From an uncultured Anaerococcus sp. (lineage in GTDB: Bacteria > Bacillota > Clostridia > Tissierellales > Peptoniphilaceae): a stretch of DNA of 64,000 nt. The position numbers were made by a program, and so were the translations under genes. How positions within the stretch are numbered: the stretch's first letter is position 1; each line of letters starts with the position of its first letter. Positions 25,757 to 34,909 of the stretch are shown here, piece after piece. Under the pieces are notes generated by a model. The model ran no database searches. It saw only the letters and a program-made list of their open reading frames with translations, and was not told the origin of the DNA. The stretch is from positions 124,001 to 188,000 of the forward strand of contig CALUCE010000002.1 in assembly GCA_943914475.1 (NCBI GenBank). The letters are read 5' to 3'.

Positions 25757-25808
25757 TTTCTATACACAAAATTTTACACAGTCTCTATAAGTGTCTGATT
25801 TTTCAAGT

Positions 25809-27110
25809 TTATTCTAAGATTTCTTCTACTATAGGGGATTTTTCTACTTCTTCTTTAGAAAAATCAAAGGCTTGGTAGAATTTTTCCTTCCATTCTTCTG
25901 TAAGCTCTTCGTCATGGTAAACTGTGCATAGTGGATCTCCCTTTGTAACCTTGGACCCTTTTTTAACCTTTAACTCTAAACCTACGCTGTAATTTATCTT
26001 ATCTTCCTTGGTAGCCCTTCCAGCTCCCAAAAGCATGGCCAAGATTCCAAGCTCCAAGGCTTTTAAGTCTGATACATAACCATCTATTTGGGCTGGCATT
26101 TGAGTCTTATACTTTGCTTGAGGCAAAAGATCTGTATTTCTAATTACTTCTACATCTCCACCTTGACTTTGGACCATCTTTTCTAATTTCTCATAGGCTC
26201 TGCCAGATGCTATAGCTTCTTCAAGCATGGCCCTTGCTTCTTTTTTATCTTTAGCCTTTTTTCCTTGAACAAGCATTATCTCTCCTGCTTTTAGGCAAAG
26301 CTCTGTAAAATCTTCAGGACCATGTCCTTTAATAGTTTCTACGGCTTCTTTAACTTCTAGGGCATTACCAATAGTATTTCCAAGAGGTTGGTTCATATCT
26401 GAAATCATAGCCCTAGTATCCTTACCCAGCTTGGTTCCTATGGAAATCATAGCCTTGGCTAGTTTTCTAGCATCTTCCACCGTATGCATGAAGGCTCCTT
26501 CTCCATACTTTACATCAAGCAAAATAGTATCGGCACCTGAAGCTAGCTTTTTAGACATAATGGATGATGCTATAAGCGGGATAGAATCAACCGTAGCTGT
26601 AACATCCCTAAGGGCATAAAGTTTATTATCTGCAGGAACCAAGTCACCTGTTTGTCCTATTATAGAAAGACCAATTTCAGAAACTTGTTTTTTAAATTCT
26701 TCTTCTGAAAGATCAATCCTAAAGCCTTCTATTGATTCAAGCTTATCCAGGGTTCCCCCTGTATGGCCAAGGCCCCTTCCAGACATTTTTGCAACCTTAA
26801 GTCCACAAGCTGCCACCATAGCTGTAAGAGCAAGCGAAGTCTTATCTCCAACTCCCCCAGTAGAATGCTTGTCAGCCTTAACACATTCTATGGATGAAAG
26901 ATCTATAACATCTCCACTATCTCTCATGGCTTGGGCAAGCTTGGCTGTTTCGCTATCATCCATTCCATTAAAGACAATAGCCATCAAAAGCGCAGAAATT
27001 TGATAGTCTGGTATAGATCCATCTGTTACCCCATCTATAAAAAATTGTATTTCTTCATCACTTAGGGCCTTGTTTTCTTTTTTCTTCTCTATTATATCTA
27101 CAAATCTCAT
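25809..27110 (-). CDS. pdp: Pyrimidine-nucleoside phosphorylase
   Basis: Splits thymidine, uridine or deoxyuridine with phosphate to give (deoxy)ribose 1-phosphate. 433 residues, full length for the PyNP/thymidine phosphorylase family. Signature KMSGRGLGHTGGTLDKLESI near 110, phosphate site KHSTGGVGDKTS near 81, and SGADTILLDVKYGEGAF in the centre. It lies downstream of deoC in a likely operon. The stop at 25809 is only about 25 bases from the end of the IS, so the IS sits in what was its terminator region. Confidence 0.93.
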   Translation of the reverse strand: MRFVDIIEKKKENKALSDEEIQFFIDGVTDGSIPDYQISALLMAIVFNGMDDSETAKLAQAMRDSGDVIDLSSIECVKADKHSTGGVGDKTSLALTAMVAACGLKVAKMSGRGLGHTGGTLDKLESIEGFRIDLSEEEFKKQVSEIGLSIIGQTGDLVPADNKLYALRDVTATVDSIPLIASSIMSKKLASGADTILLDVKYGEGAFMHTVEDARKLAKAMISIGTKLGKDTRAMISDMNQPLGNTIGNALEVKEAVETIKGHGPEDFTELCLKAGEIMLVQGKKAKDKKEARAMLEEAIASGRAYEKLEKMVQSQGGDVEVIRNTDLLPQAKYKTQMPAQIDGYVSDLKALELGILAMLLGAGRATKEDKINYSVGLELKVKKGSKVTKGDPLCTVYHDEELTEEWKEKFYQAFDFSKEEVEKSPIVEEILE

Positions 27111-27259
27111 TTATTTCTCCTTAGGCAAATGACTAAAATCTACAAGTAAAACTTATAATAAGATGATTATCCTTAAAATTAAGCTAATATAGTATTAAAT
27201 TTCTACCCAAAACTAGATCTTTTACATCTTTTATAAGATACTTTATGGCAAGTTTACTT

Positions 27260-27928
27260 TTAGTATTCTCCGTCATTTGTTTGACCACTTAGAAGCTTTA
27301 TAGCAGAACTAGTTCCAATCCTATCGCAGCCCTCTTCTATAAACATGGTTAAGTCTTCTTCAGTCTTTACTCCACCAGCAGCTTTTATTTTCACATTTTC
27401 TCCTATATGTTTTTTGAATAATCTTATATCTTCAATTTTTGCACCATCAGTTCCAAAGCCTGTTGATGTTTTTATATAGTCAGCGCCAGCCTCGGTAACG
27501 GCCTTGCACATGGCGATTTTTTCTTTTTCACTTAAATAACAGGTTTCTATAATTACTTTTAAGATCTTTTCCCCGCAAGTCTTTTTCAAAGATCTGATCT
27601 CATCTTCTACCTTTTGAAAGTTTCCATTTTTTACTTCTGGTATATTTATCACCATATCAATTTCATTGGCTCCATCTTCTATGGCTACTTTTACTTCTGT
27701 AAGCTTTGACTCTGTAGAGTTATAGCCAAGAGGAAAACCTACCACTGTACAAATATTGATCTTATCACCATATTTTTCCTTAACTCTTTTTATATAAGTT
27801 TGTGGTATACATACTGATGCAGTCTTATATTTTATAGCTTCATCGCAAAGTTTTTCTATATCTTCCCATCTAGCAAACGCTTTTAGGAGAGTGTGGTCAA
27901 TGTGCCTAAAAATTTCTTCTTTCTTCAA
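27260..27928 (-). CDS. deoC: Deoxyribose-phosphate aldolase
   Basis: Cleaves deoxyribose 5-phosphate to glyceraldehyde 3-phosphate and acetaldehyde. 222 residues, TIM barrel. Schiff-base Lys153 lies in GADYIKTSTGFG; the N-terminal IDHTLLK and the motif VVGFPLG are diagnostic. The start is TTG at 27928, with AAAGGAA eight bases before it. It works with the phosphorylase downstream in deoxynucleoside breakdown. The 149 bases between them hold no gene. Confidence 0.95.
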   Translation of the reverse strand: MKKEEIFRHIDHTLLKAFARWEDIEKLCDEAIKYKTASVCIPQTYIKRVKEKYGDKINICTVVGFPLGYNSTESKLTEVKVAIEDGANEIDMVINIPEVKNGNFQKVEDEIRSLKKTCGEKILKVIIETCYLSEKEKIAMCKAVTEAGADYIKTSTGFGTDGAKIEDIRLFKKHIGENVKIKAAGGVKTEEDLTMFIEEGCDRIGTSSAIKLLSGQTNDGEY

Positions 27929-28004
27929 TTTTTATTCCTTTCTTTTAAAAAATATCCATCTTGTTTATGTTGTTTTTATAACATCTGTTCTATTTATTTT
28001 AAAT

Positions 28005-28031
28005 TTTATAAGATTCTTGTTGGTTTGTCAA
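28005..28031 (-). promoter_or_regulatory. deoC-pdp promoter
   Basis: Minus strand: TTGACA (28026-28031), 15 bases, TATAAA (28005-28010). It leaves a leader of about 75 bases. The divergent regulator gene begins 140 bases away on the other strand. Confidence 0.55.
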
Positions 28032-28171
28032 CGATTATTTGTAATAATATTATCCTTAGTTTAATTTTTCTGATGATTTTTGATAATTTCAACACTTACT
28101 ATCTCTTTTTCTATACTTTTCTTTTCTAGTTTGTTATAATTATTATAGTTTAAAGGAAAACGGTGATACAT

Positions 28172-28960
28172 ATGTCAAAAAAAGATGAAAGATTAAAAAA
28201 CCTAATTTCAATAATAAAAAATAACAATGGAGCATCCATAAAAGAATTATCGACCATGCTTGATGTTTCAGAAATGACCATAAGAAGGGATATAAAAATC
28301 CTAGAAAGTCAAAATATCCTTGAAATCTACCACGGGTCAGTTGTCTACAACCCAAACTACGACAACCCCACTATCAGCAAAAGTGACTCAGACTACAGCC
28401 TTTCCTCAAACTCTGTCTTGATGGAAAAGGAAAAATCTTTGATTGGAAAAAAGGCAGCAGAACTTATTAATGATGATGACATTATCATAATAGACTCAGG
28501 AACTACCACAGAAAAACTGTCCCAAACCCTAAATGAAAATGTAAAATGCACTGCCTTGGTTTTTACGTCCAATAACTTTATCCATCTATTATACAAAAAG
28601 AATGTAAATCTAATCTTTGCAGGCGGCAAGATGCACAGAGACTCTGGTATTTTTGAGTCAGCAGAAGGACTTAAACTAATAGACGGAGTCAGAGCATCAA
28701 AGCTCTTTTTATCTGCTGCAGGAGTCCACGATGAACTGGGCCTTACTTGCGCCAACGGCTATGAAATAGAAGCCAAAAAAACTATTATAAAAAATTCTGT
28801 AGAAGTTATCCTTTTGGTAGACTCATCTAAATTTGACCAAGTAAAATCTGCCCATTTCTGCGATTTAGACCAAGTTGATACCATAATCACAGACGATGGT
28901 ATTAGTGATGAGTGGAAGAAAATAATTGAAGATAGAAAAATAAAATTAATCATAGCATAA
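28172..28960 (+). CDS. DeoR-family transcriptional regulator
   Basis: 262 residues: an N-terminal winged helix (ERLKNLISIIKNNNGASIKE, then LDVSEMTIRRDIKIL) and a C-terminal sugar-phosphate-binding domain (DDDIIIIDSGTTTEKLSQ, LLVDSSKFDQVKSAHF). Divergent from deoC-pdp, it probably represses that operon and responds to a deoxyribose phosphate; this is inferred from position. ATG 28172 follows GGTGAT; a GTG at 28163 is also possible. Confidence 0.88.
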   Translation: MSKKDERLKNLISIIKNNNGASIKELSTMLDVSEMTIRRDIKILESQNILEIYHGSVVYNPNYDNPTISKSDSDYSLSSNSVLMEKEKSLIGKKAAELINDDDIIIIDSGTTTEKLSQTLNENVKCTALVFTSNNFIHLLYKKNVNLIFAGGKMHRDSGIFESAEGLKLIDGVRASKLFLSAAGVHDELGLTCANGYEIEAKKTIIKNSVEVILLVDSSKFDQVKSAHFCDLDQVDTIITDDGISDEWKKIIEDRKIKLIIA

Positions 28961-28961
28961 A

Positions 28962-29004
28962 AATAAGGACTCTTTTAAGCTTTAAAGGCTTTTAGAGCCC
29001 TTAT
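28962..29004. terminator. Bidirectional terminator
   Basis: ATAAGGaCTC, then AAGC, loop, GGCTT, GAGcCCTTAT: a long near-perfect stem with A-rich and T-rich flanks, between convergent genes. Confidence 0.8.
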
Positions 29005-29006
29005 CT

Positions 29007-30668
29007 TTATATTTCTTTTTCCTTAGTAAGAGCACTAGCTCTGGACTTAGCAAGGTCTACAATTTCTTTTGCAAAACCTAAATTTTCTAGGAGTTTGATG
29101 GCATTTCTAGTCTTTGATGGTCCTTCTTTTAATTTATAATCAAAGTCTATATCTCCATTTTCTTTTACATATTCTCTAAAGTGGATATTTCTTACACTAT
29201 CTCCAAACATAGAAACTAGCTCTATATCGTGACTTGCTATCATAGCAAGGGCATTTTTGCCTAGTAAGTAAGATATTATACTAGAAGATGCTCCTATTCT
29301 TTCTATGGTGTTGGTTCCCTTTAGTATTTCATCTATAAAGTAGTAAGATTTGTTGTTTTCTACATCATCAACTATTCTTTTTAGAGATTTTATCTCTGCT
29401 ATAAAGTATGAATCTCCAGAAACCACATCATCCTTGATAGCCATGGAGGTAAAAACTCCCGCCTTTTTTAGTTTGAAAGATTTGGCGTAGACAAAATTTA
29501 GAGTCTGCGCAAAGATAGCATTGATTGCTATAGACTTTACATAGGTTGACTTACCAGATGCATTTGACCCTGTTATAATATTTACACCAGTAAAATCTAC
29601 ATCATTGGCCACAGGATCATCCAGCAAAGGATGGCAGACTTCACTTCCAAGTATTTCATATTCCTCTATAAAATCAGGCTTATTTGTAGCCCCTAAGGCA
29701 AGCTCATAGTTTAAGGTTGATATAGCAGCTTCGATTTTTCCTACTTGTAAAAATAAAGCCAAAGCTTCCATATGCTTATGGTCTAGGAGTTTATCAACCT
29801 GATCATAGGCGATCAAGGGTAATAAGAACATCTTTTTTAACTCTTCTCCCATAAGTAGCAAGGGGTCGTCAGTGTTCTCTACAGCAACAAAATTCATCCA
29901 AAAAGAAATCTTTCCCAACTCCTTTAACTTAGTCTTGATTTTTTCTGAATTTGGAAGATTCATAGTTGTAAACTTCTTACTTCTTTTCAAGAAATTTCCT
30001 AAATAAGCTGAGTTTTTTATATCTGCTAATTTGTATTTTGACTTTGCCCTATAATAGCCAATATTTATCAAACCAAAAAGTATAAAGGCAAAAGCTCCAT
30101 AAACTCCAAGCCTTGGATAAACTTGAAAGGAGACTATAGAAACTATAAGGAAAATGAGCGGCAAAGACCCTAAAAAATAAATAAACTTATTATTTTTATT
30201 TTTCCTACTTATCCTAGTATCTATAAAATCAGGCACAGAAAAATTGTCATTTTTACCCATATAATAAAGATTAGCTTCTGCTTGTTCCCTGATTTTTGGA
30301 TTCTTTTCAAAAAAGTCTTTTAAGGCTTGGAAACTCTCCAAATCAGCAGAGTCTTTTCCATAGTTTCTAAGCCTATAAAATAAATAATCTTGTCCTACAG
30401 ATGAATATCCCTTGTTTATCTTTCTAAATATCTTGATAAAATCTAAGTCTTCCCAAGTATAGGAATCTATGTAAAAATCTTTGGGATAGTACTTTCTGAT
30501 AACTTCCATGGACTTGTTTAGCTCTTTTTCATCCAAATCATCAATTATCCTAGGCTGGGGAAATTTTCCCCAAGACTTCCTTACCTTATTTTTTACGTAG
30601 GCTTTCTTACTAAAATATGTATAGATGTTAATCCCTATAAAAGCAAGAACTATAATAATAACTTCCAT
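29007..30668 (-). CDS. Membrane-anchored MutS-like ATPase
   Basis: 553 residues. The C-terminal third is a MutS domain V ATPase: Walker A GSNASGKS (367-374), Walker B YYFIDEILKGTNTIER, and the H-loop region MIASHDIEL. Upstream there is a MutS lever-like helical region but no mismatch-binding domain. Instead there is one membrane helix at 2-20 and a pair at about 163-205. It belongs to the MutS-related proteins commonly annotated as mismatch repair proteins, yet lacks the domain that reads mismatches; its job is not known. ATG 30668 follows AAAGGGATTTT. Confidence 0.85.
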   Translation of the reverse strand: MEVIIIVLAFIGINIYTYFSKKAYVKNKVRKSWGKFPQPRIIDDLDEKELNKSMEVIRKYYPKDFYIDSYTWEDLDFIKIFRKINKGYSSVGQDYLFYRLRNYGKDSADLESFQALKDFFEKNPKIREQAEANLYYMGKNDNFSVPDFIDTRISRKNKNNKFIYFLGSLPLIFLIVSIVSFQVYPRLGVYGAFAFILFGLINIGYYRAKSKYKLADIKNSAYLGNFLKRSKKFTTMNLPNSEKIKTKLKELGKISFWMNFVAVENTDDPLLLMGEELKKMFLLPLIAYDQVDKLLDHKHMEALALFLQVGKIEAAISTLNYELALGATNKPDFIEEYEILGSEVCHPLLDDPVANDVDFTGVNIITGSNASGKSTYVKSIAINAIFAQTLNFVYAKSFKLKKAGVFTSMAIKDDVVSGDSYFIAEIKSLKRIVDDVENNKSYYFIDEILKGTNTIERIGASSSIISYLLGKNALAMIASHDIELVSMFGDSVRNIHFREYVKENGDIDFDYKLKEGPSKTRNAIKLLENLGFAKEIVDLAKSRASALTKEKEI

Positions 30669-30686
30669 AAAATCCCTTTCATATCC

Positions 30687-30722
30687 AAAAAAATGACCCT
30701 TGCAAAATCACAAGAGCCATTT
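30687..30722 (-). terminator. Hairpin with T-run just upstream of the MutS-like gene
   Basis: Leftward: AATGGCTCTTG, loop, CAAGGGTCATT, TTTTTT. It ends about 19 bases before the ATG at 30668, so it could end upstream transcription or act as an attenuator in this gene's own leader. Confidence 0.6.
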
Positions 30723-30737
30723 CAGCCTCTAACTTCT

Positions 30738-30759
30738 GATAAAATACAAGTATTTTATC
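30738..30759. repeat. 22-bp palindrome upstream of the MutS-like gene
   Basis: GATAAAATAC-AA-GTATTTTATC, perfect ten-base arms. It could be an operator for the leftward gene. On the plus strand it is followed by TTTTTT, but no rightward gene precedes it. Confidence 0.45.
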
Positions 30760-30811
30760 TTTTTTACAGTTTACTTTTAAATATACATATTGTCAATTAA
30801 AATAAATGTAA

Positions 30812-30850
30812 TAAAAAAGCCCTAGATAAAATATACTTATCTAAGGCTTA
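30812..30850 (-). terminator. Terminator of the DUF3100 operon
   Basis: Leftward: AAGCCTTAGATAA, loop, TTATCTAGGGCTT, TTTT. It lies just past the stop codon at 30863. Confidence 0.85.
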
Positions 30851-30862
30851 GTATCTTATATA

Positions 30863-31321
30863 TTAATTAAATACTTTAAGGAAGAATTCGCCAAGAAGCG
30901 ATGAAATTAAAAATGTTCCAACTATAACAAATACCGAAACGATTATACCTTTAAGACCAACTTCTTTGAAGGCTCCCCAATCTTTTCCTACAATTACTCC
31001 AGCATAAGCTAAAATATATGTAATCAAAGCATTTAGGCTAACCAATTCAACATAATGAATGAGCACATCTGCAAATGGTGAGATTGGTGATGCAAATAAT
31101 ATTGCAAGTATAGAAGCCCAAAGTACTGGTGATAAAACTTTTATTGGAACTAGGTATGATAAAACATAACCTAAAAGTCCAATAATTAGTAACATTAAGC
31201 AGCCTATAAGTGAATCAACAAAATTTGCCTGTCCTAAAAAAACATTTGAGATTGTAGCAAACACCATGCCTACTAAGAGAGCTGTTATTATTCCTTGTAT
31301 ATTTTCTTTAAGTTTATCCAT
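30863..31321 (-). CDS. Small membrane protein, partner of the DUF3100 protein
   Basis: 152 residues with about five membrane helices and few charges outside the ends (LLIIGLLGYVLSYLVPIK, and NALITYILAYAGVIVG). It starts at the stop codon of the DUF3100 gene, sharing one base, so both are translated together and probably form one two-part transporter. I do not recognise its own family with certainty. It is last in the operon. Confidence 0.75.
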   Translation of the reverse strand: MDKLKENIQGIITALLVGMVFATISNVFLGQANFVDSLIGCLMLLIIGLLGYVLSYLVPIKVLSPVLWASILAILFASPISPFADVLIHYVELVSLNALITYILAYAGVIVGKDWGAFKEVGLKGIIVSVFVIVGTFLISSLLGEFFLKVFN

Positions 31322-32130
31322 TATTTACCCTCTTTCTTTTTAGAATCTTTGTTTTTCTTTTTTCTGTGTAACTTACCATATAAGAATTCAGTAATAGGAA
31401 GTCCCAAGAATATTCCTAAAGGTAAAGCGATAACACTTGAAATCAAGTTTGAAAGCCCCGCAAAGGCAGACATTTGAGCTTCAAGCTGTGGATAAGTTTC
31501 AATCAAAGCTGATAAACCTGCAGTCATCATCGATGCAGAACCAGCACCAACACCCATTGACGCCCCCAAAGGTCCAATTAATCCCGTAGAAATTGCAATA
31601 GATGAAATAATACTCATTACAATAGGTCCAAGTATTGTTCCTATTATATATACCGCCATAACTCCTCTAAATTCTGCTGAGTGTGCAGTATATCTTTCTT
31701 GAATTAAACCAACATTTGCTTCTCTGCTTAAAGCATGGCACATTCCTATAGATTCTCTTTCTAAACCAAGAAGTAAGGCTATTGGGAGAGATATAAGAAT
31801 AGTCCCAAGGTTACCAAAGTTTTGCAGTATCAAAGCAAGACCAGCTTCTTTTATTTCTTGAAGTCTAGATCCTGAAGATACACCAAGTTTTACTATAAGT
31901 AGAGTCATTGCTATACCTAGCATATAGTTAGCATTGTCATATGATTTTTCTGTAACTACTTTGGCTGGAGACATGTAAAAAGCAAACATAATAAGCATTG
32001 ACCAAATTAATGGTGAAAATACTATAGCAACATCACCAACTTTTAAAGTTTTTGTTCCTATAAATATAGATAGAATCGATATTATTAATACACTAATGTG
32101 TAATTTATAATCTTTTAATAAGTCTTTCAT
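31321..32130 (-). CDS. DUF3100-type membrane transporter
   Basis: 269 residues, about eight membrane helices. The segments NANYMLGIAMTLLIVKLGVSSG and GLERESIGMCHALSREANVGLI, and the glycine-rich GASMGVGAGSASMMTAGLSAL, are typical of DUF3100. The C-terminus is a basic cytoplasmic tail (HRKKKNKDSKKKEGK). It lies between an M20 amidohydrolase and a second membrane protein, so it probably imports the amide substrate or exports a product. The substrate is unknown. Confidence 0.8.
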   Translation of the reverse strand: MKDLLKDYKLHISVLIISILSIFIGTKTLKVGDVAIVFSPLIWSMLIMFAFYMSPAKVVTEKSYDNANYMLGIAMTLLIVKLGVSSGSRLQEIKEAGLALILQNFGNLGTILISLPIALLLGLERESIGMCHALSREANVGLIQERYTAHSAEFRGVMAVYIIGTILGPIVMSIISSIAISTGLIGPLGASMGVGAGSASMMTAGLSALIETYPQLEAQMSAFAGLSNLISSVIALPLGIFLGLPITEFLYGKLHRKKKNKDSKKKEGK

Positions 32131-32141
32131 TTTTTCTCCTC

Positions 32142-33320
32142 TTAGTTTAATACCTTAAATGCTGTCTCTACAAAAACAGATGCCGCTTTATAGAAGCTAG
32201 ACTCATCTAAATCGAATTTACTGTTATGGTTTGGATAAATACTTCCATCATCGTATACTTTTGGATTTGTAAAGAAGATGAAGGTTGCAGGAACTTCTTT
32301 GCCATAAAATGCAAAATCTTCTCCACCCATAGTTGGTCTCTTAAGATATAGTGTATCTCCAGGGAATAGTTCTTCTGTAATATCCTTCACTTTCTCAGTA
32401 AATTTAGGATCATTATCTACAACAGGATAGTATCTTTTATAATTTACTACTGCCTTGGCACCATGTGCATTAGCTATTCCTTCTGAAACTTCTGTTATTC
32501 TTCTTTCTATAATATCTCTTACTTCTTCGTTCAAGCTTCTTGATGTTCCTAGCATATGTACCTTATCAGGAATTATATTTTGGCTAGAACCACCTTCTAT
32601 TTTACAAACAGAGATTACACCATTTTCAACTGGTGAAATATCCCTAGAAATAATTCTTTGTAGTGATGTTATTATCTCCGCTGCAACCACTATAGGATCT
32701 ATGGCTTCATCTGGTCTTGCACCATGACCACTTTTACCATAAACATCTATTTCAAAAGTATCCATAGCAGCCATCATTTCATTTTTCATAAAACCAAATG
32801 ATCCTAGTTCTTCATCTGCGAGTCTTCCTCCATGCATACCAATTACGTAATCAACATCCGGATTTTTTAGAGCACCTTCTTTTATCATAGGTTCTGCTCC
32901 TCCAGGTATTTCCTCACCAGGTTGGAAAATAAATTTAACATAACCATTAAATTTATCAGTATTTTCACTAATAATCTTTGCTGCCGTAAGAGCAATAGCT
33001 GTATGTGAATCATGTCCACACGCGTGCATTTTTCCTGGATGAGTAGAAGCATATTCTGTACCTGTTTCTTCACAAACTGGTAATGCATCCATGTCTGCTC
33101 TTATAGCTAAACATTTACCAGGACCTTTGCCTTCTATAGTTGCTACAATACCATTTCCATTTACATATTCCTTATAAGAAATACCAAACTCTTCTAATTT
33201 ATCTTTTACATATTTAGATGTTTTTGGTAAATCTAATTCCAATTCAGGTATCATATGTAAGTCTCTTCTCATTTTTACACACAAGTCTTGATTTTCTTTT
33301 GCAAGTTTAATTGCATCCAT
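32142..33320 (-). CDS. M20-family amidohydrolase
   Basis: A cytosolic metal-dependent hydrolase of N-acyl amino acids or similar amides. 392 residues. Zinc-site motifs: MHACGHDSHTAIAL near 100, QPGEEIPGGAEPMI near 132, GMHGGRL near 160, and MGGEDFAFYGKEVPATFIFF near the C-terminus. The central dimerisation domain begins at GKSGHGARPDEAIDP. It is the first gene of an operon with the two membrane proteins. GAGGAGAG precedes the ATG. Family assignment is firm; the specific substrate is not. Confidence 0.92.
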   Translation of the reverse strand: MDAIKLAKENQDLCVKMRRDLHMIPELELDLPKTSKYVKDKLEEFGISYKEYVNGNGIVATIEGKGPGKCLAIRADMDALPVCEETGTEYASTHPGKMHACGHDSHTAIALTAAKIISENTDKFNGYVKFIFQPGEEIPGGAEPMIKEGALKNPDVDYVIGMHGGRLADEELGSFGFMKNEMMAAMDTFEIDVYGKSGHGARPDEAIDPIVVAAEIITSLQRIISRDISPVENGVISVCKIEGGSSQNIIPDKVHMLGTSRSLNEEVRDIIERRITEVSEGIANAHGAKAVVNYKRYYPVVDNDPKFTEKVKDITEELFPGDTLYLKRPTMGGEDFAFYGKEVPATFIFFTNPKVYDDGSIYPNHNSKFDLDESSFYKAASVFVETAFKVLN

Positions 33321-33453
33321 TATGTAATCTCTCCTCTCTTTTTGCCTTAGAATACTTTTTAAAGAACATAGGAATAAAATTCAATATATTATCTTTACAA
33401 TGTCTTAATCATTTCTTTATTTAAAATTTATTTCCTAAATATGTCTTTAACTT

Positions 33454-33482
33454 AAAGTATCATCTTTGAAAACCTTTGTCAA
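33454..33482 (-). promoter_or_regulatory. Promoter of the amidohydrolase/DUF3100 operon
   Basis: Minus strand: TTGACA (33477-33482), 17 bases, TACTTT (33454-33459). The -10 is weak, which fits a gene needing an activator such as the divergent regulator. Confidence 0.5.
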
Positions 33483-33521
33483 GTAATTCTATTTTAAATT
33501 TTTTTGTAAATTATTAGTCTC

Positions 33522-33550
33522 TTGGCTTTTAATATACAAAGCCTTATAAT
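33522..33550 (+). promoter_or_regulatory. Promoter of the divergent regulator
   Basis: TTGGCT (33522-33527), 17 bases, TATAAT (33545-33550), about 30 bases before the start at 33583. Confidence 0.65.
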
Positions 33551-33582
33551 AGTATATGGACTATAGTTATAAAGGATATATT

Positions 33583-34836
33583 ATGAAAATTGTAGTAATT
33601 GGAGCAACCGACTCCGTTGACTTAATAGTTGAGTATGTGAAAAATGAATATAAAGATATTGATTTTATTCCTATTAGACACGATGAAATCGAGACATTGG
33701 ATAATATTATCCCACAAATTCCTAAGGATATTGATGGAATATATGCCACAGGTGTAGGCGTTTATAATAGTCTTCACAAGTATAAATTTAAGTTTCCTAT
33801 AGTTTTTGCCAAAAGAGGTGGTATAGGTTTAACCAAAACCTTTTATAATATGTATCTAGAAGGTCTAGATTTAAAAGACAAAACTATTTCTTTTGATGCT
33901 ATCGATGAGTTTTATATTACAAACATTATCAAAGAATTTGATATACCAATCAAAAATTACTATATACAAAAAGAATATCAAGATAAGAGTGAATCATTTC
34001 ATATAGAAAATCACTTAAAACTTTATAAAGACGAAAAAATAGACTATATTTTTACATCCTTTGGATATATATATAGCCTTTTTAAAAAATTAAATCTTCC
34101 AGTTAGAAGAATTTATCCATCTAGGATGGATATACTCAATAGCATAAATTCATTGATTGAAGAAATTAACATGGCTAATTTAGATAAGAAAAGCTTAATG
34201 GTATATAGGGCTAGTGTTAAAAATAACGAAAATTATGGGCAAGCCAAGAACTTATTTACTAAATTTTCAAACTCAGTAGAAGGTTTTATTACAGAAAATA
34301 GTGAAAATTCCTTTACTATTATTACAAATAAAGGGACTGCCACCTGTGACCTAGGTTTAAACTTGATAGTAAACTTTATAGAACAAAGAAATCCTATTAT
34401 TTTAAAGTCTATAAAAATTGGTATAGCTACTGGTTCAACCTTAGGGCAGGCTTTGCAAAATGCAGATATCGCCTTGGAAAACGCCAGTTTTGATGATAAT
34501 ATCTATTTCTATGATGGTCATGCTATGAAAAAAATAGACAGTAGAAATAAAGATAGCTTTATCCAGTTCTCAACAGAAGAAATAGAAAAAATTTCTACTA
34601 GGACAGGTATTAGAACCAAGCATATACAAAATATATACTTATCTACTATTACCTTAAATAGAAACATCTTTACTAGTGATGAACTTGCTGATATTTTAAA
34701 TCTAACTTCTAGATCTGCAAATAGAATTATCAATTCTCTAATAAGAAATTCTTATGCAAAAGAAGTAGACAACAAAGCCTTTAACGAGAATGTTGGTAGG
34801 CCCAAAAGACATGTTGAAATAAATTTTAATATCTGA
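33583..34836 (+). CDS. Candidate transcriptional regulator with degenerate cyclase-like domain
   Basis: 417 residues counted from ATG 33583, which follows AAAGGATATATT; a start at 33556 is possible. Three parts are visible. Residues 1-190 look like a receiver or PrpR-like sensor (IVVIGATDSVDLIVEYV, DGIYATGVGVYNSL). A middle part resembles a worn GGDEF/cyclase fold (SLMVYRASVKNNENYGQ, IGIATGSTLGQALQNADIAL) without a GGDEF signature. The C-terminal 70 residues form a winged helix (FTSDELADILNLTSRSANRI, then KEVDNKAFNENVGRPKRHVE). Divergent from the amidohydrolase operon, it probably controls it. I cannot name the family. Confidence 0.7.
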   Translation: MKIVVIGATDSVDLIVEYVKNEYKDIDFIPIRHDEIETLDNIIPQIPKDIDGIYATGVGVYNSLHKYKFKFPIVFAKRGGIGLTKTFYNMYLEGLDLKDKTISFDAIDEFYITNIIKEFDIPIKNYYIQKEYQDKSESFHIENHLKLYKDEKIDYIFTSFGYIYSLFKKLNLPVRRIYPSRMDILNSINSLIEEINMANLDKKSLMVYRASVKNNENYGQAKNLFTKFSNSVEGFITENSENSFTIITNKGTATCDLGLNLIVNFIEQRNPIILKSIKIGIATGSTLGQALQNADIALENASFDDNIYFYDGHAMKKIDSRNKDSFIQFSTEEIEKISTRTGIRTKHIQNIYLSTITLNRNIFTSDELADILNLTSRSANRIINSLIRNSYAKEVDNKAFNENVGRPKRHVEINFNI

Positions 34837-34854
34837 TAATGAATCCCACATAAA

Positions 34855-34900
34855 TAAAAAAGGCTCCTCTCGTTGTACTTACAACAAAGAGGGGCCTATT
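34855..34900. terminator. Bidirectional terminator
   Basis: AAAAAAGGCtCCTCT, TTGT, loop, ACAA, AGAGGgGCCTATTATTTT. It is shared by the convergent genes ending at 34836 and 34910. Confidence 0.85.
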
Positions 34901-34909
34901 ATTTTATTC

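Larger units (their letters stand above)
24236..25785 (-). mobile_element. Decayed IS256-family insertion sequence
   Basis: A transposase pseudogene flanked by degenerate inverted ends. Read inward, the right end (about 25785 to 25735) begins GACTGTGTAAAATTTTGTG and continues TCCTGATTAGGGTAAG. The left end (about 24236 to 24286) reads TATGTAAATAATTTTGTATA, then TCCTGATTCAAGGGTAAG. They align with small gaps. No target duplication is visible. The length of about 1.55 kb fits the family plus the 64-bp insertion inside. Confidence 0.8.
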
